Shown here: in pieces, positions 8,031 to 17,165 of the stretch | Numbering within the stretch: the stretch's first letter is position 1 | Layout: each line of letters begins with the position of its first letter | Assembly (NCBI GenBank): GCA_947176675.1 | Contig: CAMWRN010000002.1 | Coordinates: 1 to 35,697 of the forward strand | From: an uncultured Clostridia bacterium | Lineage (GTDB): Bacteria > Bacillota > Clostridia > Oscillospirales > Ruminococcaceae | DNA length: 35,697 nucleotides | Direction of reading: 5' to 3' | Program-made: the position numbers and the translations under genes | Notes under the pieces: model-generated | The model's database searches: none | What the model saw: the letters and a program-made list of their open reading frames with translations, nothing else | Told to the model about the DNA's origin: nothing

Positions 8031-8858
8031 ATGCTTGAAATACTCTACCGAATATATGAGGTAGCGGACGAGGAGACCAAAGAAAAGAACCTACAGAGCG
8101 GTATAGATTTTGGACTGTTCTCCACAAGCAAAGCAGAAAATATCGAGCTTCTCATGGACTGCCTTATATGTGACACTCGGGAGCAATTCAAGGAAATAAT
8201 CCGCAGCGAATACGGAGACGGCATTGCCTTTCGGTACAGCAGAAAGCTCAAACCCGGTGATGTGTACTGTATTATCATTGGCGAACATTGCTACAATACT
8301 GAGAATTATTTTAATAAAATCAAGTTTAAATGCGACCATTGCGGAGCAGAGATTGAGACATACTACAAGAACCCTATAGGATTTTCGCCCTATGAGATAC
8401 GCAGCGAATTGTATGGAATAGAGGATTATTCCAAAAAGAGGTTTTGTTCCAACAAGTGCAAATCCGGCTTTTTGAAACATGAACGCCGTACCCTCCGTCC
8501 CGCCGACGATACCGAATTTTACGTCACACGGGATATGTTCACGGAAGATATTTCGGGGTACATATACAAGATAACCAAGAAATCCACGGGAGAATTTTAT
8601 GTAGGTCAGACCCAATACGCACCCGTGTTTAGGTGGGGTCAGCACTTGAAAACGGAGCGTTTCCCGATTGCGGGTATTCTCGATTACAAGTTTGAGGTAC
8701 TTGAAATAGTCCCGAAAGGCGAGAATATCCTCGAAAGAGAAAAGCACTATATTCAGCTTCTCTATCGGGAAAATCCCGAAAAGTCGCTGAATATAGCGTG
8801 TGTTGCAGGAGCGTATGACAACGATCCGAGCCAAATGGAATTAAAGATAAGCGACTGA
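8031..8858 (+). CDS. GIY-YIG endonuclease with zinc-finger-like segment
   Basis: ISGYIYKITKKSTGEFYVGQT...RWGQHL...EREKHYIQLLY; upstream FKCDHCG...KRFCSNKCKSGF. Confidence 0.8.
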   Translation: MLEILYRIYEVADEETKEKNLQSGIDFGLFSTSKAENIELLMDCLICDTREQFKEIIRSEYGDGIAFRYSRKLKPGDVYCIIIGEHCYNTENYFNKIKFKCDHCGAEIETYYKNPIGFSPYEIRSELYGIEDYSKKRFCSNKCKSGFLKHERRTLRPADDTEFYVTRDMFTEDISGYIYKITKKSTGEFYVGQTQYAPVFRWGQHLKTERFPIAGILDYKFEVLEIVPKGENILEREKHYIQLLYRENPEKSLNIACVAGAYDNDPSQMELKISD

Positions 8859-8912
8859 TACAAAACGGCGCGGGTCAAGATTTATAAAAATATACTTTGG
8901 AGGTAAAGAAAA

Positions 8913-9344
8913 ATGAATGATAGATTTTTAAGCCGCGGCAAGCGGAAGGATAACGGCGAATGGGTTGAGGGGTATTATCTTTCTCAAAATAAAGTTGTTA
9001 TAAGTTATTTTGAAAAAGGAGAATATGATTCCGATGAAGATTTGACAAATTGTAAATGCGTTGTTCACCGAGTGCTGCCCAAAACCGTTGGCGGCTGCAC
9101 GGGCAAAAAAGACAAGAATGGCAGAATGGTTTTCGAGGGAGACATATTGCGGGTGAAAAAGTTTAATGACGATCCTGTAATCGGCAAAGTCGTTTTCAAC
9201 GAAAATACAGCAGGATTTGAAGTTTGGTGGAATATAGTCGTGGGCGCATACGGCGAAAAAGCGACACGAAAAGAAAATTTTGCGGTATGCGGTCAAATGG
9301 AGGTTATCGGAAACATTTACGATACCCCCGAGTTACTGAAATGA
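8913..9344 (+). CDS. YopX family protein
   Basis: SRGKRKDNGEWVEGYY...TGKKDKNGRMVFEGDIL...IGNIYDTPELL. Confidence 0.85.
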   Translation: MNDRFLSRGKRKDNGEWVEGYYLSQNKVVISYFEKGEYDSDEDLTNCKCVVHRVLPKTVGGCTGKKDKNGRMVFEGDILRVKKFNDDPVIGKVVFNENTAGFEVWWNIVVGAYGEKATRKENFAVCGQMEVIGNIYDTPELLK

Positions 9345-9362
9345 TTGGAGGATTAAGGATTT

Positions 9363-10505
9363 ATGAATAAGAAAGAATTAGCGGAAATCAGAAAAATTTT
9401 CAACGAGAGCAGCGGCTTCTTTACGCTTGACCGTGTCCTGACGGCTTATGTCGATCCTGAAAAGAACGTTCTTTACAAGGAGAACAAGAATTATGCCCTC
9501 ATTCCCGAGGACGAGGGAACGGTCATGTTTGAGACGCTGCGAAAGGTTCTCGGCGGCAGTCTCGGGAAACATCTTGCGGAGTACGCATTTTCCAAGGATA
9601 AAGCAGAGGAAAAAGGCACAAACGGAGCGTATGTCCCCCTCAGTCTGACTGTCAAAGGAAAGCTCCAAAACGCGTATGCGAATGACGAACTGCTTGAAAA
9701 GATTATTCGCAATTACGAGTGCAGCGGCGCATACGCGGTCATTATAGGATATTGTACATACAGCATTACCTCCCGCCACGATGAAAACGACGAGGATTTC
9801 GGTGACAGAGAGGACGAGTACAGATTTATCGTGACTGCTCTTTGTCCCGCCTGCGCGGGGGACGACGGTCTGATGTTCGACAGGAACAACGCCTCAATTA
9901 TCAAGAAAAGCAACACCGACCTGCTTATCAGCAAGACCCCTACGGACGGTTTTCTGTACCCCGTTTTCAGCGACCGTCAGCCCGACCCGAACAGCGTTTT
10001 AGTCTACACCAAAACGCCGAAAAAGCCCAACATCTCAATGGTTGAGGACGTACTGGACTGCGATTTCGTTATGACTTGTCAGAACGAAAAAGCGGCTTTC
10101 GGGAAGATACTTTCGGAGGTTTTGGGGGACGATTTGAGTTACACGGTTATTACGCAGGTGAACGAAAGATTGAGCGAGATTGTGGCGGGGCATAAAAATG
10201 ATACCGCACTCCCGAAAATCAATGAAAATACGTTATGCGGAATCCTTTTGGGTATCGGCTTTGACGATAAAAGCTTGGAAGCTCTTCCTGCTGCTTTCGA
10301 AGATAACGTCCCGAACGGCGAGGGACTTAATGCTGTAAACCTTGCGGAAAACAAAGTAGTCATAAAAACTTCCGAGGCAACGGTCAGCGTTGCGGGGATT
10401 GCTGCCGACAAGGTCAGGACAAGCGTTCAGAACGGCAGGAAGTGTCTTGTTATCGACCTTGACGATCCGAATGTTACTGTTAATGATATTGATGTCAGAC
10501 TTTGA
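9363..10505 (+). CDS. DUF4317-like protein
   Basis: MNKKELAEIRKIFNESSGFFTLDRVLTAYVDPEKNVL start and ITSRHDENDED segment. Confidence 0.7.
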   Translation: MNKKELAEIRKIFNESSGFFTLDRVLTAYVDPEKNVLYKENKNYALIPEDEGTVMFETLRKVLGGSLGKHLAEYAFSKDKAEEKGTNGAYVPLSLTVKGKLQNAYANDELLEKIIRNYECSGAYAVIIGYCTYSITSRHDENDEDFGDREDEYRFIVTALCPACAGDDGLMFDRNNASIIKKSNTDLLISKTPTDGFLYPVFSDRQPDPNSVLVYTKTPKKPNISMVEDVLDCDFVMTCQNEKAAFGKILSEVLGDDLSYTVITQVNERLSEIVAGHKNDTALPKINENTLCGILLGIGFDDKSLEALPAAFEDNVPNGEGLNAVNLAENKVVIKTSEATVSVAGIAADKVRTSVQNGRKCLVIDLDDPNVTVNDIDVRL

Positions 10506-10519
10506 AAGGAGGCGTAAAA

Positions 10520-10978
10520 ATGATAAACAATGTTACAATAATGGGTCGGCTCACGGCTGACCCCGAATTAAAGCAGACCCCGAGCGGAGCGTCCACCTGT
10601 ACCGTGACTGTTGCCGTCGAGCGTAGCTACGCGCCGCAGGGACAGGAAAGGCAGACGGATTTTATTCCTGTTGTGGCTTGGAGACAGACCGCCGAATTTA
10701 TCAGCAGGAACTTTTCTAAAGGGAAGCTGATAGCCGTCACGGGTCAACTTCGTACTCGTACTTACACGGACAAGCGTTATTCAGATGTGACACATTACGT
10801 TATGGAGCTGTACGCCGATAGCGTAAGCTTCTGCGGGGACAAAACAACTGCACCCGCACAGCCAGCGCCACCCCCTACAGTTCTCGCAGTTCCTGATAAG
10901 CCCGCCGAACCGCAGGCGGAACAAGCGAGATTTTACGATTTTGAGGGGATTATAGGGGACGATAATTTACCGTTTTAA
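10520..10978 (+). CDS. ssb: Single-stranded DNA-binding protein
   Basis: MINNVTIMGRLTADPELKQTPSGASTCTVTVAVER...; acidic tail ending DDNLPF. Confidence 0.95.
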   Translation: MINNVTIMGRLTADPELKQTPSGASTCTVTVAVERSYAPQGQERQTDFIPVVAWRQTAEFISRNFSKGKLIAVTGQLRTRTYTDKRYSDVTHYVMELYADSVSFCGDKTTAPAQPAPPPTVLAVPDKPAEPQAEQARFYDFEGIIGDDNLPF

Positions 10979-10996
10979 TAAAAGGAGAGTGAAATA

Positions 10997-11695
10997 ATGG
11001 CACGTTCAAAATCTGAAAGGCTTTTGCAAAATGGTTATCCTTTAAATTTGTTAACCGAACTTTCGGGCGGCTCTTTTGTCAAAACTATAACACTTAACGA
11101 CTGTGCTTGCTTGGAATATTTGCTTAATAAAAATTTAACAGAATTACAATATAGCACACTATTGCTTCGTTATCGGTTTAAGCTTACTTGCGAGATGTGC
11201 GGAAAATTGTTGAATTGTTCCAGACAAGCTGTAGCACAATACGAAAACGTTGCATTAAGTAAACTGCGTGAGCTTAAAGAAATTTGCGGCTTTTTGGCAA
11301 CTGGCAAATTTGACATTATAGAAAAATCAGCCAAAACAGAAGAAAAAGCCTTAAGCAACAAAGAACTGGACAAAACAGTTAATGATTTAAAATCAGAAGT
11401 TGAAAAGCTTTCGAGAGTTTCTGATACATTGGCAATTCTTGACTGCGTAAGGGCTATTAGCGGGGAGAAAACCTATTTTACGTTGCACAAGAGCGTAGAG
11501 GGGCTTGGTTTTTCTGTGCGAACTTACAACTGCTTGGTTCGCAATAACATAAAATGCGTGGCTGACATTTTATACAAATGGAATGATTTGCCTAAACTGC
11601 GGAATTTAGGTGTTTTTTGTGCGTGGGAAATTATGGACAAAATGTATGAATTAGGGTTTAAAGTGCCTAAAGGTACATTAGAAACGGACGATTAA
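10997..11695 (+). CDS. Sigma-region-4-like HTH joined to an RNA polymerase alpha-CTD-like domain
   Basis: N-terminal LTELQYSTLLLRYRFKLTCEMCGKLLNCSRQAVAQYENVALSKLREL (sigma4-like); C-terminal FSVRTYNCLVRNNIKCVADILYKWNDLPKLRNLGVFCAWEIMDKMYELGF (alpha-CTD-like). Confidence 0.7.
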   Translation: MARSKSERLLQNGYPLNLLTELSGGSFVKTITLNDCACLEYLLNKNLTELQYSTLLLRYRFKLTCEMCGKLLNCSRQAVAQYENVALSKLRELKEICGFLATGKFDIIEKSAKTEEKALSNKELDKTVNDLKSEVEKLSRVSDTLAILDCVRAISGEKTYFTLHKSVEGLGFSVRTYNCLVRNNIKCVADILYKWNDLPKLRNLGVFCAWEIMDKMYELGFKVPKGTLETDD

Positions 11696-11705
11696 ATTAT
11701 TATAT

Positions 11706-11739
11706 GGCAACGGGTGAGCTGACAGCTTGCCCTTTTGCC
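11706..11739 (+). other. Strong RNA hairpin between two regulator genes
   Basis: GGCAA-c-GGGTGAGCTGACAGCTTGCCC-tt-TTGCC. Confidence 0.5.
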
Positions 11740-11764
11740 GATTTTAAATTAAGGAGGAATTAAC

Positions 11765-12115
11765 GTGACAGTCGAGGAACTTCTTAACAAGCTTGAAAAA
11801 ATAGTCCCTAATGAACGAGCTATCGAAAATATTGATTATGACATACATTCAATACAGTTAAAAATTGGCAAGTTGGAGGACGAAATAAAAAGACTTGAAA
11901 GAAAACGTGATGATATATCTTTAGAGAATGAGGCAACCAAAGAAACGGTAAACAAAATGCCTACAAATACATACAGAAAAATGCTTAAATTACATTATAT
12001 TGACGATAAGACGTGGGAAACGGTTGCAGAGGCTATAAATTATTCTGTAAAGCAGCTTTATAATTATCGTTTCTCAGCTTTGGAAGAATGCCTTAAAACG
12101 TGGAACGAAAAATAG
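11765..12115 (+). CDS. ArpU/DUF1492-like sigma-region-4-like regulator
   Basis: MPTNTYRKMLKLHYIDDKTWETVAEAINYSVKQLYNYRFSALEEC; directly upstream of terS; GTG start. Confidence 0.65.
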   Translation: MTVEELLNKLEKIVPNERAIENIDYDIHSIQLKIGKLEDEIKRLERKRDDISLENEATKETVNKMPTNTYRKMLKLHYIDDKTWETVAEAINYSVKQLYNYRFSALEECLKTWNEK

Positions 12116-12116
12116 C

Positions 12117-12157
12117 AGTAAAGTTTATTGAAGTGCAGTTTGAAGGCGGTATATGCT
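12117..12157 (+). promoter_or_regulatory. Putative late promoter, copy 1 (23-bp box plus -10)
   Basis: AGTAAAGTTTATTGAAGTGCAGT (12117-12139) identical to 17734-17756. TTGAAG (12128-12133) lies 18 bp from TATGCT (12152-12157). Confidence 0.6.
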
Positions 12158-12195
12158 TTGTTTGAGAGATGTAAACCAAAAGAGAGGTGGTGTAA

Positions 12196-12624
12196 TTGGC
12201 AGCAAGACTTACCGACAGACAAAAGAAGAAAATTATTGCCGATTACGTCCAGTTTGGCAGTTATAGCACCGCAGGAAAAATGAACGGCGTTTCTCGGCAA
12301 ACTGTTAAGCGAATTGTTGCGGATTGTGCGGATTTGAACGAAAAGTTACAGCAAAAAAAAGAGGAAAATACTGCCGATATTATCGAATATATGGAGCGGC
12401 AGAAAAACAGCGTTTGTAAAATACTCGATATTTGTTTAAACGAGTTGGAAAATCCTGATAAGTACGCCAAAGTGCCACCGCAGCAGATAGCCACAACTAT
12501 GGCGATACTGATAGACAAGTACACTGCAGACAACGGCAGAACACCCGATACATCCGAAGCGGAGGACGACGCATTGACCGCCTCGCTTAAAGAATTGGCA
12601 AAGGAGCTTGAAAAAAATGATTGA
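12196..12624 (+). CDS. terS: Terminase small subunit
   Basis: HTH (FGSYSTAGKMNGVSRQTVKRI) and position before TerL; TTG start. Confidence 0.7.
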   Translation: MAARLTDRQKKKIIADYVQFGSYSTAGKMNGVSRQTVKRIVADCADLNEKLQQKKEENTADIIEYMERQKNSVCKILDICLNELENPDKYAKVPPQQIATTMAILIDKYTADNGRTPDTSEAEDDALTASLKELAKELEKND

Positions 12625-12856
12625 ATTAAAACCTTGCCCGTTTTGCGGGGGAAAGGCAAGACTAAAAAGGTTAAGAGGTGGTTACAAAACAAACCCAACT
12701 ACAGCAATTTTTGATAGTTGGCAAGTAGTTTGCCAAAGTAATTGTTGCCGAACTTCTGAATTTGAGGACGAAATTTACCACGCAGACAACGGAGAAGTTG
12801 TTGTTAAGCACAACGGCGCGGAGGAAGCTGCGGAAACTTGGAATAAAAGGGTATGA
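12617..12856 (+). CDS. Lar-like restriction alleviation protein (copy 2)
   Basis: MIELKPCPFCGGKARLKR...VVCQSNCCR...AAETWNKRV. Confidence 0.75.
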   Translation: MIELKPCPFCGGKARLKRLRGGYKTNPTTAIFDSWQVVCQSNCCRTSEFEDEIYHADNGEVVVKHNGAEEAAETWNKRV

Positions 12857-14052
12857 AAGGTATGATTAGCCCCAAACAGCGAAAAATCCTCGCTTTCCCA
12901 CACACCAATTACGACGCTCTTATTTGCGACGGAGCGATAAGGTCGGGAAAGACGGCTATTATGACTATAGCCTTTATAGACGACGCTATGAGGCGTTACA
13001 ACGGTCAGCGATTTGGCATATGTGGTAAAACTGTTGACAGCGCAATAAAAAATATCATTGTGCCGTATATTAGCACGGCGTATGCAAAAAGAAAATACCG
13101 TTTGCAATGGAAACGCTCCGAAAAGGTGTTAATTGTAAGCAAAGGCAAAAAGTCAAATATCTTTGAAATTTTTGGTGGTCGTGACGAAAGCAGCTTTGCC
13201 CTCATTCAAGGTCGTACCCTTGCAGGTGTGCTTATTGATGAGGTTGCTTTAATGCCGCGCTCTTTTGTGGAGCAAGCTTGCGCCCGTTGCTCCGTTGACG
13301 GCTCTAAACTGTGGTTTAACTGCAACCCAAACAGCCCGCAACATTGGTTTTATTTGGAGTGGATAAAAGAGGCAAGAAGTAAGAATGCCCTGCACTTGCA
13401 TTTTGACCTTGAAGATAACCCGTCCTTGACGGAAAGCGTTATAAACCGATACAAAAACGACTATAAAGGCGTGTTTTATCAGCGTTATGTGTTAGGTCAA
13501 TGGTGCGTTGCAGAGGGCTTGGTGTATGATTTCGGCGAGAAAAACATCACCGACGAACGCCCCGAAAGCGGCGAATATTACATAAGTATAGACTACGGCA
13601 CAATGAACCCATTTTCTGCGGGATTATGGTGCTTGCGTGGGGCTAAAGCTGTGCGTATCAAGGAGTATTATTACAACGGCAGAGCAAAGAACATACAACT
13701 TACCGATGAACAATATTGTGATGCCGTGGAGCAGCTTGCCAAAGGCTATGAGGTACGCAAGGTTATTGTTGACCCGTCTGCCGCCTCTTTTATAACCGCC
13801 CTGCGAAAGCGCGGATTTACGGTTATGCAGGCAAAAAACGAAGTCTTGGACGGTATCAGACGGACGGCGACAATGTTAGAAAACGGCAATATAAAGATAC
13901 ACCGCTCCTGCGGAGACACTATTAGAGAGTTTGGCTTGTACAGTTGGGACGAAAAAGCAACGGAAGATACCGTAATCAAAGAAAACGACCATGCAATGGA
14001 CGATATACGTTATTTTGTCAATACGATTTTGAGATATAAGGCTAAGTGCTAA
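12853..14052 (+). CDS. terL: Terminase large subunit (PBSX-type)
   Basis: DGAIRSGKTAIMTIAF (Walker A), GVLIDEVALMPRSF (Walker B), C-terminal nuclease region ISIDYGTMNPFSAGLW. Confidence 0.92.
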   Translation: MKGMISPKQRKILAFPHTNYDALICDGAIRSGKTAIMTIAFIDDAMRRYNGQRFGICGKTVDSAIKNIIVPYISTAYAKRKYRLQWKRSEKVLIVSKGKKSNIFEIFGGRDESSFALIQGRTLAGVLIDEVALMPRSFVEQACARCSVDGSKLWFNCNPNSPQHWFYLEWIKEARSKNALHLHFDLEDNPSLTESVINRYKNDYKGVFYQRYVLGQWCVAEGLVYDFGEKNITDERPESGEYYISIDYGTMNPFSAGLWCLRGAKAVRIKEYYYNGRAKNIQLTDEQYCDAVEQLAKGYEVRKVIVDPSAASFITALRKRGFTVMQAKNEVLDGIRRTATMLENGNIKIHRSCGDTIREFGLYSWDEKATEDTVIKENDHAMDDIRYFVNTILRYKAKC

Positions 14053-14103
14053 GAGCAAAAAGCGGCAAAGCTTGGAATATGAGGCAAAACGGAGGATTAA
14101 ACA

Positions 14104-14400
14104 ATGACAAGATATAAAAAAGAGTTAAACAAAATGCAAGATGAAATAGCAAAATACAACGCGGTTTTGTCTGTTTTGGTTGAGTTTGAAAATACGCTTA
14201 ATTTATACGAAAACGACAATTGCGCTTGCGATGATAAAGATTTTGTAACAGGAAAAACAAGTCCTTTAATGCAGCAAGATGTTTGTGCGAAAATATTTGA
14301 TTATGCTATGAATAAATCAACTCCAATTATTGAAAAAATGATAAAAATGATAGGTGAAATATACAATGAAAATCCCAGAAATAATAAAAATCGGTGGTAA
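14104..14400 (+). CDS. Hypothetical protein
   Basis: RBS GGAGG; 98 aa in operon. Confidence 0.55.
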   Translation: MTRYKKELNKMQDEIAKYNAVLSVLVEFENTLNLYENDNCACDDKDFVTGKTSPLMQQDVCAKIFDYAMNKSTPIIEKMIKMIGEIYNENPRNNKNRW

Positions 14401-14617
14401 ACTTTACACAGTTGAGGAAACGGACAATTTGCGTTTAGGCTCGCTTAACTGTACCGCTGAATGTGATTATGAAAATATCCACGAAGTTGTACACTCTATA
14501 GCGGACAATCTTGGCTATAAGCAGCAGGACGAACAAGCTGTTGAAGCGTTTGCACAGGCTTTGTATGCCGTGATAGTGGGCAACCAAGAAGTGTTTTGCG
14601 TAACAATTAAGTCATAG
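14366..14617 (+). CDS. Short putative Zn-metallopeptidase-like phage protein
   Basis: MKIPEIIKIGGKLYTVEETDNLRLG...HEVVHSIADNLGYKQQDEQAVEAFAQALYAVI; HExxH retained. Confidence 0.5.
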   Translation: MKIPEIIKIGGKLYTVEETDNLRLGSLNCTAECDYENIHEVVHSIADNLGYKQQDEQAVEAFAQALYAVIVGNQEVFCVTIKS

Positions 14618-14630
14618 GGGGATTAGTTTA

Positions 14631-16034
14631 GTGAAAACCTACCAAGATTTGCAAGAAGTACGGAAAAAGAACGACGAAAAAGAACTTATGTCTTTTCTCA
14701 TAGCCGCCATAAACGACCACAAGAGCAGCGAGATGTACAAAATGGCTATTGAAGCCGATTTGTATATGCGGCATAAAAACGCCTTTATATACAACGCTGT
14801 TGACTTGATAGAGGACGCTTTAGGAAGACGCGTTCCAACTCTTTCGGACGCAGTTAAATGCGCAAGTGGATTTTTCCCGACGTTTGTTATACAGCAAAAT
14901 CAATATCTTTTAGGCAATGGCGTAACGTTTAATAACAAGCAGACAAAGGACAAGTTAGGTGGCGATGAATTTGACGATAAACTGTCGTTTATGGGAGAAG
15001 CTGCGTTGTGGGGCATAGTTTCTTTTGGTTTTTACAATCGAAATAAAGTCGAAACATTTAAGCTTGGCAGTATAGACGAACCGTCGTTTGTTCCATTGTG
15101 GGACGAAGAAAACGGCAGTCTGCGGGCGGGTATACGTTTTTGGCAGATAGACCCGCAAAAGCCGTTGCGAGTTACTCTTTATGAAATGGACGGTATTACT
15201 GAATATATGCAGCGTAAGAGCGAGGAAATGAGGGAATTAACGCCAAAAAAGACGTACAAACAAAAAATATATTCTACCAAAAAAGACGGTGTTATAGGAA
15301 TATCCAACGGAGGCAATTACCCTGCATTTCCAATAGTTCCGTTTTGGGGCAATCCCGAACACCAAAGCGAACTTGTAAGCATAAAAGGCAAAATAGATAT
15401 GTACGACCTTATTTCAACAGGTTTTGCGAGGGACGAACAAGAAGCGGCTACTATATATTGGACTATCAGTAATGCGGGAGGTATGGACAAAAAAGATCTC
15501 AAAGAATTTGTTGAAAATCTTAGAGTTGTTCGCGCAGCAAACACAAGCGAACAAACGAGGGTAGAAGCGCATACTGTTGAAGTTCCGTATCAAAGTCGTG
15601 AAACTTATTTGAACCGCCTTGAAAACGATATGTACAGAGATTTTATGGCGTTAAATCTTAGAGATATATCGGCAGGGAACAACACGGCAACCGCTATAGA
15701 AGCCGCATACGAAACTCTGAACAATAAGGCAGACCGTTACGAATACTGCGTAAGGCAATTTATAAAGGGCTTGTTAGAACTTGCGGGAGTGGACGACGCT
15801 CCCACGTTCAAACGCTCTAAAATTGTAAATGTTGCGGAACAAACAAACGCGGTTCTTGCTATGGGAAATTACATTGATGATAGGACGGCGTTAAATTTGT
15901 TCCCTCTTATTTCTGTTGATGAAGTGGACGAAATTCGCGCTCGAAAAGCAGAGGAGGAAATGGGACGGTATGAAGATACAGCGGCTGAGGAACAGGAAGA
16001 ACCGCTCGGAAATACAAGCAAGGAGGCTGAATAA
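14631..16034 (+). CDS. Portal protein (SPP1 gp6-like)
   Basis: KCASGFFPTFVIQQNQYLLGNGV...; position after TerL; GTG start. Confidence 0.85.
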   Translation: MKTYQDLQEVRKKNDEKELMSFLIAAINDHKSSEMYKMAIEADLYMRHKNAFIYNAVDLIEDALGRRVPTLSDAVKCASGFFPTFVIQQNQYLLGNGVTFNNKQTKDKLGGDEFDDKLSFMGEAALWGIVSFGFYNRNKVETFKLGSIDEPSFVPLWDEENGSLRAGIRFWQIDPQKPLRVTLYEMDGITEYMQRKSEEMRELTPKKTYKQKIYSTKKDGVIGISNGGNYPAFPIVPFWGNPEHQSELVSIKGKIDMYDLISTGFARDEQEAATIYWTISNAGGMDKKDLKEFVENLRVVRAANTSEQTRVEAHTVEVPYQSRETYLNRLENDMYRDFMALNLRDISAGNNTATAIEAAYETLNNKADRYEYCVRQFIKGLLELAGVDDAPTFKRSKIVNVAEQTNAVLAMGNYIDDRTALNLFPLISVDEVDEIRARKAEEEMGRYEDTAAEEQEEPLGNTSKEAE

Positions 16035-16036
16035 AA

Positions 16037-16129
16037 ATGAAAAATGCTATTAAATGGGTAATGATACATAACATTGCCGTGATTATCGGTTTTGTTATGC
16101 TTGCGGTAATATTAAGCATTGGTGGATAG
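16037..16129 (+). CDS. 30-aa single-pass membrane peptide
   Basis: MKNAIKWVMIHNIAVIIGFVMLAVILSIGG*, start 2 nt after the portal stop. Confidence 0.4.
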   Translation: MKNAIKWVMIHNIAVIIGFVMLAVILSIGG

Positions 16130-16196
16130 TATTTTTTTCTTTACTGTTTACACATTGTTTTCGTTCTGGCGGAGATAGCAAAGAGAGTGATGAGTA

Positions 16197-17165
16197 ATGC
16201 CCGACAAGGCACACAAACAAACCGATAAAAAACTCTTGAAAATGGAGCAGCATATCAAGGATATATACGCACAGGCAGAGGGTGATATGCGGGCAAAGTG
16301 GGAGGAGTTTATGGAGAACGCCGAGAAACGCACCGTAAAGCTCCGTGAGCGGCTTGAAGCGGCTTTAAAGGGTAATGACCCCAAAGAGATAAAAGAGGCA
16401 AGAGCGGCATTACAGCAGCGTTTAGAGTACGTCACGTTCCGCAATGAGCAGTACAAGAAAATGGTGGAGCAAATGGTGGCAAACTATGAACACGCCAACG
16501 AAATCGCCCTCGCATACATAAACGGCGAATTGCCCGAAATTTATACCTTGAATTACAACTATATTGGTAAGGATATAGAAAAACAAGTCGGCAGGAACGT
16601 CCAGAAAGCCTTTGCAAAAGAATACTCTTTTACATTGGTAGACCAAAACACGGTTTATCTGCTTGCCAAAAAGAATAAAAGCCTCTTGCCGTACAAAAAA
16701 GTCAACGTGCCTAAAGACTTGCGCTGGAACACCAAACAGATAAACGCGCAAGTCATGCAGGGTATTTTGCAAGGCGAAAGTATGCACAAAATAGCTGCAC
16801 GTCTGCAAACCGTCACGGACATGACCTCCTCCGCCGCCATACGCAACGCCCGTACTATGGTTACGGGAGCGGAAAATGCAGGACGTATGCGCGCTGCGGA
16901 TAAAGCCATTGATGACGGCGTGGTTATGAAAAAATCGTGGCTTGCAACGCACGACGAACGTACCCGTGACTGGCATATGGACTTAAACGGCGTGGAAGTT
17001 GAGAACGACGAACCGTTTGAGAATGATTATGGTAAGATTATGTACCCAGGCGACCCCCACGCACACCCTGCAAACGTCTATAATTGCCGTTGTACATTGG
17101 TTTATGTCGTTGTTGGAATTAAAAAGCCAAACGGTGAAATTGTATACTTCAAGGGAGGTAAATAA
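16197..17165 (+). CDS. Phage head morphogenesis protein (SPP1 gp7 / Mu gpF-like)
   Basis: C-terminal TRDWHMDLNGVEVENDEPF..MYPGDPHAHPANVYNCRCTLVYV. Confidence 0.9.
   Translation: MPDKAHKQTDKKLLKMEQHIKDIYAQAEGDMRAKWEEFMENAEKRTVKLRERLEAALKGNDPKEIKEARAALQQRLEYVTFRNEQYKKMVEQMVANYEHANEIALAYINGELPEIYTLNYNYIGKDIEKQVGRNVQKAFAKEYSFTLVDQNTVYLLAKKNKSLLPYKKVNVPKDLRWNTKQINAQVMQGILQGESMHKIAARLQTVTDMTSSAAIRNARTMVTGAENAGRMRAADKAIDDGVVMKKSWLATHDERTRDWHMDLNGVEVENDEPFENDYGKIMYPGDPHAHPANVYNCRCTLVYVVVGIKKPNGEIVYFKGGK

Noticed and set aside
8091-8834. 247-aa minus-strand ORF
   Set aside because: Shadow of the GIY-YIG gene, which has recognisable motifs on the + strand.
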